Shown piece after piece: positions 47,618-60,149 of a DNA stretch of 64,000 nucleotides. The notes below the pieces were generated by a model. It was not told the origin of the DNA, made no database searches, and saw nothing but the letters and a program-made list of their open reading frames with translations. A program made the translations under genes and the position numbers. This DNA comes from Eustoma russellianum (Eukaryota; Streptophyta; Magnoliopsida; Gentianales; Gentianaceae). The stretch is from NCBI GenBank assembly GCA_036186865.1, contig AP025075.1, forward strand, positions 13,637,219 to 13,701,218, given 5' to 3'. Each line of letters opens with the position of its first letter. Positions within the stretch are counted from its first letter, which is position 1.

Positions 47618-50600
47618 TGACCACCCTCCCCGTGGTTACCAAAGACGTCAAAATCCCCTTTTCCCGCAAGATGATGATTTTCTTAAAACCAAAATAAATA
47701 TTCCCACGTATTATGGTAAAAGTAATGCGGAGGAATATTTAGAATGGGAAACGAAAGTGGATTTGATCTTTTCTTGTACCAATTATAGTGAATTGCAAAA
47801 AGTGAGGTATGCTTCCATTGAATTTTCTGGTTATGCACTTAATTGGTGGACGAATTTGTGTCGAAATAGAACTAAGACGAGACAACCTCCAATTGCTACT
47901 TGGGAAGAAATGAAGTTTGAAATGAGACAACGTTTTATTCCAAACAATTATGAGAGTTCTATTTTCACGAATTTGCACAACTTACGTCAAGGTTCCAAAA
48001 GTGTAGACGAGTACTATAAAGAGTTAGAAATTTTGTTGGAAAGGTCTAACTTGCAGGAACCTGAAGAGGCCACCAAAGCTCGTTTCTTACATGGTTTAAA
48101 CAGAGAGATTGCGCAAAGGGTTGATCTTCAACCTTATCTCGACCTCACCACCATGGTACATATGGCTGAAAAGATTGAAACACAATTAAAGGTACGTAAT
48201 TCTACCAATTTCAATTCCAATTATCGTACTAATCAGTCTTCGTCAAGGTTTTCCAACAAGCCTTCAGGAACGGGAAGTTCACGGCCTACAGGAGGCCAAG
48301 CACGTGACCAAGGTGCGTCACAAAGAATGGACAATCGTGTGCAATCCACACAAAGGAGAGATGAATGCACCCAACAAAAGGCTCCTACCGGAAATTCTTC
48401 GGATCCCTCAAACAGGTTTAGAGACATTAAATGTTATAAATGTCAAGGACGTGGTCACATAGGAAAAGAATGTCCTAATGCAAAACGAATCATGTTAATT
48501 GAAGAGACAAACGAATATGTGTCCGAGTCCGAGCATGAAAACGAGTCTGAGCATGATAATGAAATTGAACCTGAAGAGGATCTAGGCGCATTAGATGATT
48601 TTGACACTAAGGAGTTTCTTGTTGTGCGTCGAGCTTTAAATGCATATCCGAAATTAGATGATCACGAACAACATAGAGAAAACATTTTCCATATTCATTG
48701 CATGATAAATGGTAAAGTGTGCACCATGATCATTGATTCTGGTTCTTGTGCGAATGCGGCTAGCATCGAATTAGTAAGAAAACTGAATTTGCCTATGACT
48801 AATCATCCGCATCCTTACAAACTTTCATGGCTAAATGACTGCGGTGAAGTTAGCGTAAGTAAACAAGTTTTGATTTCTCTTAGCATTGGTAGTTACAAAG
48901 ATGATGTTTTATGTGATGTCGTTCCAATGCATGCTAGTCATATCTTACTTGGTAGGCCATGGCAATTTGATCGACATGTCACATATGATGGTTATTTGAA
49001 TCGTTATTCTTTCAAATTGAATGGCAAATTGTACAAATTGCATGCACTACCACCACACAAAGTCCACGAGGATCACCAACGCATGTCCAAGTCTAGAGCC
49101 GATCCTAAGGAAAAAGAAGCCGAGAGAAAATTCGTGGAGTGTATGAAAAGTGGGAACAAAAAACACGAGAGCAAGGGAAAAGAGGTAGTGCCCCTAAGTG
49201 TCAACGAGTCCAAAAAGAAGTGTGGGTATTTCGCAAAGAAAAGAGAGGTCACACGCGCACTTTATAACAACCAAACTGTCCTCCTCATCATCATCCCAAA
49301 GTCGTGTCACCTTGCCCTAGAAGAACTCCCACCAAACTTACCTACCTCAGTTGCGTCCCTTATCCAAGAATATGAAGTTCTATTTCCCTCCGAACCACCA
49401 TCCGGGTTACCACCCATTAGAGGAATAGAACACCAAATCGACTTTGTCCCAGGAGTCGTGTTACCAAATCGCCCAGCCTATCGAGCCAACCCCGAAGAAA
49501 TCCAAAGGCAAGTAGAGGAGCTCCTAGCAAGTGGACAAGTCCGAGAGAGCCTAAGCCCATCTGCCGTCCCAGTAATTTTAGTACCCAAAAAGGATGGAAC
49601 GTGGAGAATGTGTACCGATTGCCGAGCCATAAACAAGATTACCATCAAGTATAGGTACCCCATACCTAGGCTAGACGATATGTTAGACATGCTGCACGGA
49701 TCTAAATTCTTCACCAAAATTGACCTTAAGCAAGGGTACTTCCAGGTACGCATTAGAGAAGGGGACGAATGGAAGACTGCATTCAAAACCAAGTTTGGGC
49801 TCTATGAGTGGTTAGTGATGCACTTCGGGCTCACCAACGCCCCTAGTACCTTTATGAGGCTAATGAATGAAGTCTTACGTGCGTTCATAGGACGATTTGT
49901 CGTTGTCTATTTCGATGATATCCTAATCTATTCCCAAGCCATAGAAGATCATCTTGACCACATTAGAGCTGTTTTTGAAAAGCTTAAGCAAGAACAACTT
50001 TACGCCAACTTTAAGAAGTGCTCCTTTTGTTTAGAACGCGTAGTTTTTCTAGGCTTTGTCATTTCGGCTAAGGGAGTAGAGATGGATGAGGAAAAGGTTA
50101 GGTCAATTGTGGAGTGGCCTATACCTAAGAATGTAGGGGAAGTTCGCAGTTTTCACGGACTAGCAAGCTTTTATAGACACTTTGTCAAAGATTTTTCTCC
50201 CATAGCTGCACCCCTAAACGAAATTGTAAAAAAAGATGTGCCTTTTAGGTGGGAAGAGCCACAACAACAGGCATTTGATGAGCTCAAGCGTAGGCTGACC
50301 ACTGCACCCATACTTAGGCTACCAAATTTTGACGAGACCTTTAAGATCGAGTGTGATGCAAGTGGAGTGGGTATAGGCACAGTTTTGACCTAAAATAAGA
50401 AACACATAGCCTACTTTAGTGAAAAGTTGAAAGGAGCAGCATTGAATTACTCTACCTATGATAAGGAACTTTATGCCCTTGTGAGATCCCTACAAACTTG
50501 GCAACACTATCTTCAACCTAATGAGTTTGTGATCCACACTGACCACGAAAGCCTTAAGTATCTTAAAGGGCAGGGAAAGTTGAACAAAAGACATGCCAAA

Positions 50601-52144
50601 TGGGTAGAGTTCATAGAACGATTCCCTTACGTGATTAAGTACAAACAAGGAAAGGATAATATAGTTGCCGATGCCCTCTCTAGGAGATACACATTAGTGA
50701 CTATATTATCTTCACGCTTCTTAGGATTCGAATCACTTAAGGAATTATACCCCAATGACCATGACTTTGGCACCATTTTTGAGGCATGTAAAGAAGCACC
50801 ATTCGGGAAATTTTACATACATGAGGGATATCTTTTCAAAGAACAAAAATTGTGCGTTCCCCAATCATCCCTACGAGAAGCATTGACTAGATAAGCCCAT
50901 GGAGGAGGTTTAATGGGTCATTTCGGAGTGTTCAAAACCCTTGAGACTCTTAAGGAACATTTCTATTGGCCCCACATGAGAGTAGACGTCGAGAGGTTGT
51001 GTGGTAGTTGCATCACTTGCAAACAAGCCAAATCCAAGACCCAATCACATGGCCTTTACACACCTTTACCCGTCCCTGATGCCCCTTGGAGTGACATCTC
51101 CATGGACTTTGTTTTAGGATTTCCTAGGTCTCGGGGAGGACGCGATAGCATTTATGTTGTGGTTGATCGATTTTCGAAAATGGCACATTTCATTGCATGT
51201 AGGAAAGTTGATGATGCCACGCATGTTGCTGATTTGTTCTTCAAAGAAATTGTTAGATTGCATGGCATGCCACGTACAATTGTAAGTGATAGAGATACGA
51301 AATTTTTGAGTCATTTTTGGCGTGTTTTGTGGGCTAAACTTGGTACACAATTGTTGTTTTCAACCACCGCACACCCACAAACGGATGGACAAAGTGAAGT
51401 CGTTAATCGTACTCTTTCTCAACTTTTGCGTGCCATTTTGCAAAAACACATTAAACATTGGGAAGATTGTTTACCTTATATCGAATTTGCATATAATAGG
51501 AGTGTCCATCACGGTACTTTGCATAGTCCATTTGAAATCATGTATGGCTTTAATCCCTTGTCTCCCCTCGATTTGATTCCTATTCCTGTGCATGAACGTT
51601 CTAGTCTTGATGGTAAACAAAAAGCGGAAAAGATAAAGAAACTACATGAACAAGTTAAAACACAACTTGAAAAGAAAAACAAAGCTTATGAAAGACGAGC
51701 TAACAAACATCGGAAACGAGTTGTGTTTAAACCTGGAGATTTGGTGTGGTTACATTTGCGCAAAGAAAGATTTCCCAATGAAAGAAAGTCAAAATTGTTG
51801 CCTCGAGGAGATGGACCTTTTAAAGTATTGAAACGCATAGGTGACAATGCATACATCCTTGATCTTCCCGACAGGTATGGTTCAATTTCACCTACTTTTA
51901 ATGTTGCTGACCTCACCCCTTTCAACGATGACCTTTTTGATTCGAGGACGAATCCTTTTGAGGAGGGGGGATTGATGAGGATCAAGGGTCCGATGAGGAT
52001 CAAGGGCCCCATCAAGAGGTCAAAGGTCCTATGACAAGAAGGAGGGCAAGAGAACTTTGTCATCAAGTTGCCACCTTCTTGTACAAGCATGTTCAAGATG
52101 AACCTAAGACTCCTTGGGTTCATTTCATTAAACCTTCAACTTGA
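47618..52144 (+). pseudogene. A2 gag-pol after C2, few lesions
   Basis: Resumes gag at DHPPRGYQRR. Zinc knuckle CYKCQGRGHIGKEC (near 48431-48472), protease IIDSGS (near 48731), [11 protein letters not shown] (near 49906-49932), RNase H, HHCC finger, integrase D,D35E core (SMDF, VSDRDTK, QSEVVNR), then GPFKVLKR. Lesions: TAA at 50391-50393 (CAA to TAA at the RNase H start), TAA at about 50892-50894 (GAA to TAA before the integrase finger), an in-frame 9 bp loss near 49496 (TKE missing), and a PPT with six Gs that shifts the frame so that integrase ends at 52034 instead of 52144. P to H in VMPFG (VMHFG) is another likely damaging change. Four Cs at 49658-49661 keep the RT frame that is broken in A0 and A1. 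Confidence 0.93.
51960..51971 (+). other. A2 polypurine tract, six-G run
   Basis: GAGGAGGGGGGA, one G shorter than in A0, moving the tail out of frame with integrase. Confidence 0.9.
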
Positions 52145-53151
52145 GCGTGTATCAGCATGCACGTCTACATTCTTTGTCTTTGAATTTATCTTGTGTCTTG
52201 TGATCTTGGTTTTATGTATTTGATTTGTAGGTAAATTAGGTACATGAAATTTCTAAGCCAAATGGAACTCCAAGATGTTCTTGTAGGCGTGTGCTACCAA
52301 AAAGAAAGAGAATGTTTGAAGAGAATGTTTGATGTTTGAAGAGAATGTTTGTCTACACTAAGACAAATTCAAATATGTCCAAGATGGAGTCTCTTGTTCA
52401 AATTGAAATCAACAATCATCTTCCAAAGGGCCGGCCACATTCAAGCAAAGGATGATGATGAATTTGAATTTGAATTCAAAGCCAAACTTGAATTTAAATT
52501 CAACCTTGGTTTGAATTCAAGTTTCAACCAAATAGAGGCTTCAAATTCAAGATGAAATCAGCCTAATCAACTTCAGGCCTCATCCCACTCATCAAATCAG
52601 CTTCTCCAAGACATCATTGGCTCCTCAAACACGGCTGGACATAGAGGAGATAACATCTTGCAAGCATTTCAAGTTTTAGCTAGAATTATCTTAGTTTTAA
52701 AATTCAAGCAAAGTTAAAATTTAAACATTTGTTAGATAGCTTTATTTGAATTATTTCTAGCCATTTCAAGGCTGAAGAGGGACGATTTTAGGCCTATAAA
52801 TAGACCCCTTTGGCTGATTGTAAACACACCTTTTGATGAATAAGAATCCTTGATATTTCTTTCACTTTGTGTGAGACTTTGTTTTCTTGGTTTTGCATTA
52901 AAAACCGAGGTTAAGATCCTTCAAAGTTGAGCATATTGAAGGTATTGCCATTGCTTAAAGGTGCCGTCCAGGAGGGTCGTTTTGGTTTGCCTGATCAACG
53001 ACCATCTTGAAGTGTTGGTCTTGCTCATTCGTTTAATCCACACGTTTTTAATCACTAAGGAAGCAAGGGGAAGTCTTCTTCCTTGTGCCTAACCCTTTGT
53101 GAAGGACGTTTGGAAGGTGGAATTGTTGGAGCCCACGAGTTGCACGCATCA
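51973..53151 (+). repeat. A2 3' LTR
   Basis: 1179 bp; uninterrupted equivalent of the split 5' LTR and very similar to it. Tail coding to 52144 in its own frame ([11 protein letters not shown]), TATA-like TATAAA at 52795. Ends GCACGCATCA, then TSD ATTTC. Confidence 0.94.
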
Positions 53152-54056
53152 ATTTCCAAGACAAGTCCAAGCTGGAATTTCCTCTCAAATAATCAACTTA
53201 AGGTCATCTACAAGACAAGATAAGGGCCGACCAAGGGGATTCAAAAGTTGGGTTCACTTTGAATCCAAAAATGCAAACATAACTTGAATTTCCAACTCAA
53301 ACCAATTTGACACTTGAATTTCAAGATACAAGACAAGTCATCCATCAAATTGTCATCGATAATACACGGCATTTCGAAGACAAAGGAGATGATCAGATTT
53401 CAAGCCTAAACAAGATTACAAGTTGAATTGAAAAGGATAATCTGTTTGAACTCAAATTCAAACCCTATTTGGACTTCAAGCTAAGACCTCATCCAAGAGC
53501 AAAAGATCAGCCAATCAAGCCCTAATTAGCCTTCAAACACACGGCTAAGGGCCCAAGAAGATATCAAGAGAAATTAGTTTTCCTATCTAGTTTCAAATTT
53601 CAATTTTATTTCAACTTTCAAATAGCTTTTGAACCAAAATTCAGCTAGCTTTTTTGAGATGGAATTTACTCCATCTCAGCCTCATTTAGAACAGTTTGGA
53701 TAGCATAAATAAAGGTCAAAATGTCCGAAGGCTGGTGGCTTAGAATTGAATGAAAATTAAACATTTGTTTACTCTCTAAATTGTGAGACATTGTTTTCTT
53801 GGTTTTGCACTAAAATGTAGGCTATTATCCTTCAAGGTTGAGCGTTTTGAAGGTATTGTCATTGCTAAAAGGTGCTGTCCAGGAGGACCATCCGGTTTGC
53901 CTGATCAACGACCATCTTGAAGTCTTGGTTCTTTCTCGATTGAACCAAACGTTTCATCAATACGGAAGCAAAATTAAGTTCTTTTCCTTGTGCCTAAACC
54001 CTAGTGAAGGGCGTTTGAAGGTGGAAAGTAAAAAAACCCACGTTTAGCACGCATCA
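53152..54056 (+). repeat. E 5' LTR, part 3 of 3
   Basis: Begins with the A2 TSD copy ATTTC and ends CACGCATCA just before a PBS. With parts 1 and 2 the LTR is about 1.45 kb. AGCATAAATAAAGG near 53703 is at the TATA-like position. No coding sequence. Confidence 0.85.
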
Positions 54057-54058
54057 AT

Positions 54059-54070
54059 TGGTATCAGAGC
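54059..54070 (+). other. E primer-binding site
   Basis: TGGTATCAGAGC, two bases after the LTR end. Confidence 0.88.
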
Positions 54071-56203
54071 GTAGGTTACTCTATTCCACTATTCCTTTTC
54101 GTGTGTGTCCGTTTCCCATTCACTTCAAGTCCAGTCTCGTGTCCTTCATACTACCATATTCATCATGTTATTTGGTGTTTTTCATATTTTAAAAAAACGA
54201 GAGCCTTTTCTTTGTGTTTAGGTCCTACTTTGAATTTTGCATTTTGATTCATCCATTTTGTTAATCATTTAAGCGTCACTTGCTTCATATCTTTGGTGCT
54301 AAATTGCTGAATTTTGTTTATCAAGCTTGAACAAGTTAGGGTTCTTTGCATCTAGGTTACTTTCAGCCGCATAAAATTGCGCTAATCGCCTACAAAGCCA
54401 CCTAGGTCTCAATTCATCTAGTTGCTACCGAAGCTATCCCAAAATCGAATTCAACCCCCACAGAAATCCTAGTTAAGCGATTCCAGCCCCTACGGCACAA
54501 AACCACCCCACAAGCGAACCCAAAACACCAAGACACATCCCAATCAGCATCATATGAACCTTCACACCACAATCCTCAACCAATTCTACCAAAAACCCGT
54601 CCAGAACCAAAAGGACCAAAACATCCGAATGAACCCTAATTTCAAAACCCTAATTTTGAACGTTTACCTTAACACAGCCTGAAACTCATCCCATAACCAA
54701 ATTAACCTTAAAAATTGTTATTCCCCATCAAACGTAACCCATTCCACTGAACAAATCACGTTCTACAACCTTCATTCACTAAAAACCCCAATCAGGCCGA
54801 AACACCCTTAAAAACCCTAAATTTACCAAATCTCTTGTCTTTTGCATAAAACTAAGACATTTACGAGGTTAATTTTGTTAGGTGCAGCAATTGTCCCGTG
54901 GCGCGTAGGCTGGTGGGCCAAGTCACAGTCGAATGCCGTGGGCGCTTGTGTGTGCTGAATGCACTATAAGGCTAGGGTATGCGCATCTCCTGTCACCAAT
55001 TGGTTTTGGGAGAGATGGTAGCGCCTGAGGTCCTACAAGTGGTATCAGAGCCAAGGTCACAGGTTCGATTCCCAGCGGGAGCATATGCTGAGGGGGAGAT
55101 TGTTAGGTGCAGCAATTGTCCCGTGGCGCGTAGGCTGGTGGGCCAAGTCACAGTCGAATGCCGTGGGCGCTTGTGTGTGCTGAATGCACTATAAGGCTGG
55201 GGTATGCGCATCTCCTGTCACCAATTGGTTTTGGGAGAGATGGTAGCGCCTGAGGTCCTACAAATTTCACATATTTGAAGGTACTTTGATGAAATTGATA
55301 GCTAATTGCACGGAATTGTCCAAAAATAAAATTTTTGGCAAAAGAGTGAAATTACGTTTTGCCCCTATCAGAAAAAATATTTTCAGAAAATTGAGACTTC
55401 CTCCCATAATTCTCAGTAAGAAAAACAAGAGAAAAAAAAGAAAAAGAGAAAGGAAAAAGGGTAGGACATTTGTGCATTATTCAACAATTGTTTTGGTGCA
55501 ATTTGGCGATTTCGGGTACCCTCGATTAACCTTGCTAGGTATGACCGTACCCTATCTTTATTTTACCATATACTGAGCCCATTGAACTAATGAAACACTT
55601 GGATGCTTGGTTGTTGCATGCTTTGAACCATATTGTGGATAATAAATGCATAGAATCAAAATTGGCTAAAGATTGCCCACGGCAACACTTAGTTCATCTT
55701 TGGTTCAGCCTTAGACATAATTTTTGTTTCTTATATGCTTTGAATCTTAGTGGAAAAGTTCAAGTTGGTGTTTCTCTCTCTTTGGTTCCGTTTTGATACT
55801 TTTTTGGTGTTAATTGTGCCCAAACTCTCTTAATTGATACCTCACAGGTTGACACTATTTTGGATTACATTTTGCCGTCATTTGGAATATATTTTGGTGG
55901 TAAAGTGACCTGGATAGGTGCAGCAAGGTGTTGAAACAAGTTGGAGCAAATTTGAAGCCGAAAGAGTGAGAAAAGTGGAAACTAGTGTGCTTGGAAGAAG
56001 GCTTGGCAAACACATTTCTTAATTGATCACTTTGAATTTTATTGACCTCAGGTTGATCAAGGAAAAAAGTGGTAAGAGAGTTGAAATAAAAGAAAGAGGA
56101 GTGATCGTATTTTGTTTTCACTAACCAATTCACGTTTGTTTGTTTTTGTGTTAGTTTGTTTTCTTTCTTTTCGTTCTTGTTCTTTGTTCGATTTAGGTGT
56201 GAC
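54071..56203 (+). other. E leader, contains TRIM
   Basis: Diverged version of the A leader, split by a TRIM at 54876-55262. Keeps the ACCTAGGT...ACCGAAGC block (about 54400-54435). Donor-like G/GTAAGAG at 56071-56078 and acceptor-like TTTAG/G ending 56196 frame a possible 125 nt intron just before gag. Confidence 0.78.
54876..55262 (+). mobile_element. TRIM (terminal-repeat retrotransposon in miniature)
   Basis: 387 bp: two 162 bp LTRs (54876-55037 and 55101-55262) that differ at one base by my reading, PBS TGGTATCAGAGCC at 55040-55052, a 63 bp interior with no ORF, PPT TGAGGGGGAGA at 55089-55099. TSD AATTT (54871-54875 and 55263-55267). The G/C content is well above the surroundings. It carries no gene, so it must use enzymes from another element. 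The near-identity of the LTRs argues for a young insertion. The interior also has GGTTCGATTCC (55062-55072), a fit to a Pol III B box. Confidence 0.95.
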
Positions 56204-57450
56204 ATGGAGCATAGTAGTCAATCCTCACCTACCAAGTCAAAGGAGGTTGAGCCTTATGACAACACTCAACAACAAATGCTAGAGATGCTAAAGAAACTTA
56301 CGCACGATAACGAAATAATCAAAAATAGGTTGGAATATGTTGAAAAGAGCTAAAAGTCAAGTGATGGACAAGGAACTAGTAATGTCGTCCCTTCACCACA
56401 AACAAGACCGCCTCCACAAGTAGAAGCTGAGGAGGAGAGCCATACACCACCTCACATTGAACCAAGAAGGTTTGTACCTTCACCACTGCCAAGAAGACAT
56501 GCTCCGAGAAGGTATAATGACATGTATAATCAATTTGAATTAGATGAGAATGACTTGGATGACCACCCTCCCGGTGGTTACCAAAGACGACATAATCTCC
56601 TTTACCCACAAGATGACGATTTTCTAAAAACAAAAATAAGCATTCCAACGTTTTATGGTAAAAGTAACAATGAGGAATACTTAGAGTGGGAAACAAAAGT
56701 GGATTTAATCTTTTCTTGTGCCAACTATACTGAGTTAGAAAAGGTGAGGTACACTTGTACCTAGTTTTTCGGATACGCGTTAAATTGGTGGACAAATTTG
56801 TGTCGAAATAGGACAAAAACACGAAAACCCCTTGTCACTTGGGAAGAAATGAAATATGAAATGAGACATCGATTTTTTCCAAAAAATTTTGAAAGTTCTA
56901 TTTTCACAAGTTTGCAAAACTCGAAACAAGGTTCCAAAACTGTGGATAAATTTTTACAAAGAATTAAAAATCTGGTATGAAAGATCCAATTTGCAGGAAC
57001 CTGAAGAAGCCACCAAAGTCTTCTTCCTGCATGGACTAAATATGGAGATTGCCCAGAAGGTTGAACTTCAACCTTATCTTGAGGTACGTCCATGGTCCAC
57101 ATGGCTGAGAAGATTGAACAATAGCTAAAGGTACATAGATCCTCTAATTTCAATTCATTTTATCGTACTAATCAATCTTCTTCAAGGTTTCAAAACAGGT
57201 CTTCAGGTACCCAGAGCTCACGGCGTACAGGAGACCCCACATGTTACCAAACTGGGTCAGAAAAGTTTGAAAGCTGTGTGACAGGCACACAAAAGCAAGA
57301 AGACCAAGGCACACACAAAAACTCTTCAAAGAATTCATCTGACCCCTCCAGCAGGTTTAGAGACATTAAATGCTTTAAGTGTCAAGGTTGTGGTCACATA
57401 GGAAGAGAGTGTCCTAACGCTAAAAAAGTCATGTTAATTGAGGAAACTAA
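56204..57450 (+). pseudogene. E gag, decayed, up to F insertion
   Basis: ATG at 56204 (MEHSSQSSPT), aligned with the A gag. Stops at 56351 (TAC to TAA) and 56762, frameshifts near 56950 and 57120. Recognisable parts: DHPPGGYQRRHN, YLEWETKVDLIFSC, and the zinc knuckle CFKCQGCGHIGREC (near 57371-57412). Interrupted after LIEETN by the solo F LTR. More diverged from A0 and A2 than they are from each other, so E is an older sister lineage. Confidence 0.88.
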
Positions 57451-58635
57451 TGATGCACTCCTATGAGGCATCAACAACATGTCAAGCATGTCAAACATTG
57501 CACTTGTTAGTCCTCTAAGACATGTAGCACTTGTATGAATGTTTAAGGGTCATCTGACCATTCCTAACTGCAAGTTCATGTCTCTTATAGTCTAACAAAC
57601 CTTAGGACATGTTGTATATGTTGCATATGTTGTTTTGTGTGTTTGGACTGATTTAGGCTCAAGGAAGCAATAATCAAACGGATCCAAAGTTCAAAAACAA
57701 GGCTAAAACTGAACAGTGAAGTAGGCAGTTTGACACCCGGCTTGTACACAGCTCAATGAACTTCCTCACGAAGCAGGCTGCTTAGTCACCTACTTCCAAA
57801 GGTCCACATCCGAAGCAGATCAAACTTCCAACAGCCATAACTGACTCTTCCAAGCTTCAAATACGTCATTCCGGTGCCAAAACTCAACTTCAGGAAAAGC
57901 TCTACAACTCTTGTTTGTATTGCAAAACCTAATTTGGAGTGGAAGATGATCAAATAATCCAAAATAATTCAGGTGTCAACTTTGTCCGGTTTTGGATACA
58001 AGGCTGTTTTCAGCATAATTGCGAACCAATCACAAGCCAAGCTTCCAAGCAACTCTCAGGAACATTACAAGACATCTCATCTGTGCCTAAAGCTTAGCCA
58101 TTCACAATTTAGACATCCTAAACAAGTTGCAAACAAGGACAAAGTTTCAGCCAAAACTGCTGGGAAAGACAGCTTTATATCTTTCTTTTCTTTTCAACTT
58201 TAGATTAGCTTACCTTTCTTCTCAGCTCTCATTGGACCTTTTACATCTGATATCTTCTCTTAGAAGCTTAGGATACTTGTTAAATAGACTTAGAATTCGT
58301 TGTAAACATAGAGACAATTCAGTTTTTATACAAATCAACAGAAAGTTGTTTTTCTCCCCATGACTTTGTCTTGTGTTTTCCCTTTGATTCAAGGTTATGA
58401 ATCCCTTAAAGGCTTGAACAACCTTGTTTGTGGGCTTATACACTTGGGGTGAATATCATTTGAGAGGGTTGAGGCTTGCCCAACTTAGTTGAAGCCATTT
58501 GTTAGCTTTGTTCATCTCACACGCCAAACAGAAACAGTTTGTTGCAAGGTCTTCTTTGCAATGTTGTGTTGCACTCATTTCTTGTCCAAGCTGTGTTTAG
58601 GAGTTAAAGGAAGGTTCTTTCTTGTTCCCTCATCA
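57451..58635 (+). repeat. Solo F LTR with TSD ACTAA
   Basis: 1185 bp, TGATGCACTCC...TTCCCTCATCA, flanked by ACTAA (57446-57450 and 58636-58640). The gag reading resumes across it. No PBS, PPT or coding interior, so it is a solo LTR. Its ends share TGATG/CATCA with the other families. A related head is at 14494-14767. Confidence 0.9.
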
Positions 58636-58955
58636 ACTAATGAATATGTGACTGAGTCCGAGCATGATAATGAAACTGAACCCTAAGAGAACTTAATAGC
58701 ATAAGTTGACTATGATACTAAGGAATTCCTTGTGCGTATAGCTTTGAATGCGTATCCGAAATTAGATGATCATGAAAAACATAGAGAAAACTTTTTCCAT
58801 ATTCATTGCATGATAAATGGTAAAGTGTGCACTATGATCATTGATTCCAGTTCTTGTGCAAATGTGGCTAGTATTGAATTGGTTAGAAAATTGAACTTGC
58901 CTATGACTAATCACCCTCACCCTCACAAACTTGCATGGTTGAATGATTGTGGTGA
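58636..58955 (+). pseudogene. E gag-protease continuation
   Basis: Continues E gag (NEYVTESEHDNETEP, then a stop at 58684) into protease (FHIHCMINGKVCTMIIDSSS). The catalytic Asp-Ser-Gly is Asp-Ser-Ser here (G to A change near 58848). Ends at LAWLNDCGD, where B0 is inserted. The rest of E lies right of the window. Confidence 0.85.
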
Positions 58956-60149
58956 TGATGAGCCAAATAAAGGCTAGAAAATGTTTCCAAGACTTTGTCT
59001 TCTATTCCAAACTGATTTGAACCTCGGCTATGGCAAAGAACATCACAATGACACCCCTTGAACTGTAACCGTTTGTCCTTGGCTCAATTCATGCCAACAC
59101 CTCTTCCTCTTTGGCATTCTAACACATCTAAAACCTCATGGAGACCCTAAGATGCTGTAAAAAATGAAGTAAATACTAACAAGTTCTAGGCTATGAACTT
59201 GAAAGAAAACCGTTAAGTGGTTTAAACTTCAACTAGAGAAGTTGAGAATTCCTTAAAGGAAATTTTGATTGAAATGTCTTTGAATTGTGGTTTTCTTTAC
59301 ATTCAGGTTCCTAAGCTATTTAAAACCAACGAAATTTACAAGGGTACAAGGTTTAAAGTACAAAGTACAAGTCTAAAAGTAACATGCTTGCTTGGTAACT
59401 TGTTTGAACAATTTTGGTTCCAAGAAAGCTGGTTTGTCTTGCCGTGCTTCCTTGCTTGTTTCAGCCACATTTCTTGATCAATTTTGATTGGATAATACTT
59501 TGAGCAACTTGGTTTGAATTGCCTTTGATTGGTTGCAAGTTTGGCTTTGAATTTTCAAACAAATTATGCCTTAATCAGCCGTCATCTTCAAGGAGCTGAT
59601 TGGATCAATCTTTGTGCAGCTTGCTTGCTTGTCTCCAACTTGTTTTTGATTGGTTTGAACATTTGCAAGACTTCTCCCAATTGGTTAATGCTTTGAGCAG
59701 CTTGTCCATCCATCTTTAACGTGAAGAACAATTCAGATTTTGACATGGATGCTTGTCACCTCCTTGCTTGTTAGCTACTTGCATATCACCTCCTTGCTTG
59801 TAACAAAAATTCAGATTCTAATTGCATTTTCAAGCTAAGTACGTGTACCTGAAAAACAAGGCAATAATACAACAAAAACTATCCTAAAACAAGGTTAACC
59901 AACCAACAATATTAAAAAGAACAACTAAAGATATGTACAACATGTTTTTGATACAACTAGATCAAAGCTTGTATCATATAAACCCAATGGACATCATCTC
60001 TGCTTGGTTCATCCTCTTCATGCCTATAAAGAAATGATTCAACACAATGCAACAACTTCTTAGCCATACTCCTTGTCATGGGACCTGTGCGGGGCAGTGA
60101 TGTGTCATCATCAGTGTTTGTATCCACAAGGTTAGGCTGTAGCTCATCA
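58956..60149 (-). repeat. B0 3' LTR
   Basis: 1194 bp, TGATGAGCTAC...TTTGGCTCATCA on the minus strand. Only about two units of the 30 bp minisatellite (about 59750-59808). Confidence 0.92.

Larger units (their letters stand above)
31095..53151 (+). mobile_element. A2: A-family element with two nested C elements
   Basis: TSD ATTTC on both sides (31090-31094 and 53152-53156) proves both ends. Order: 5' LTR (split by C1), PBS, leader, gag (split by C2), pol, PPT, 3' LTR. Without the inserts it is about 8.8 kb. It has the fewest lesions of the A copies. Confidence 0.94.

Noticed and set aside
54979..55211. Short frames on both strands over the TRIM
   Set aside because: They arise from its G/C-rich LTRs; TRIMs are non-coding and the frames span LTR, PBS and PPT.
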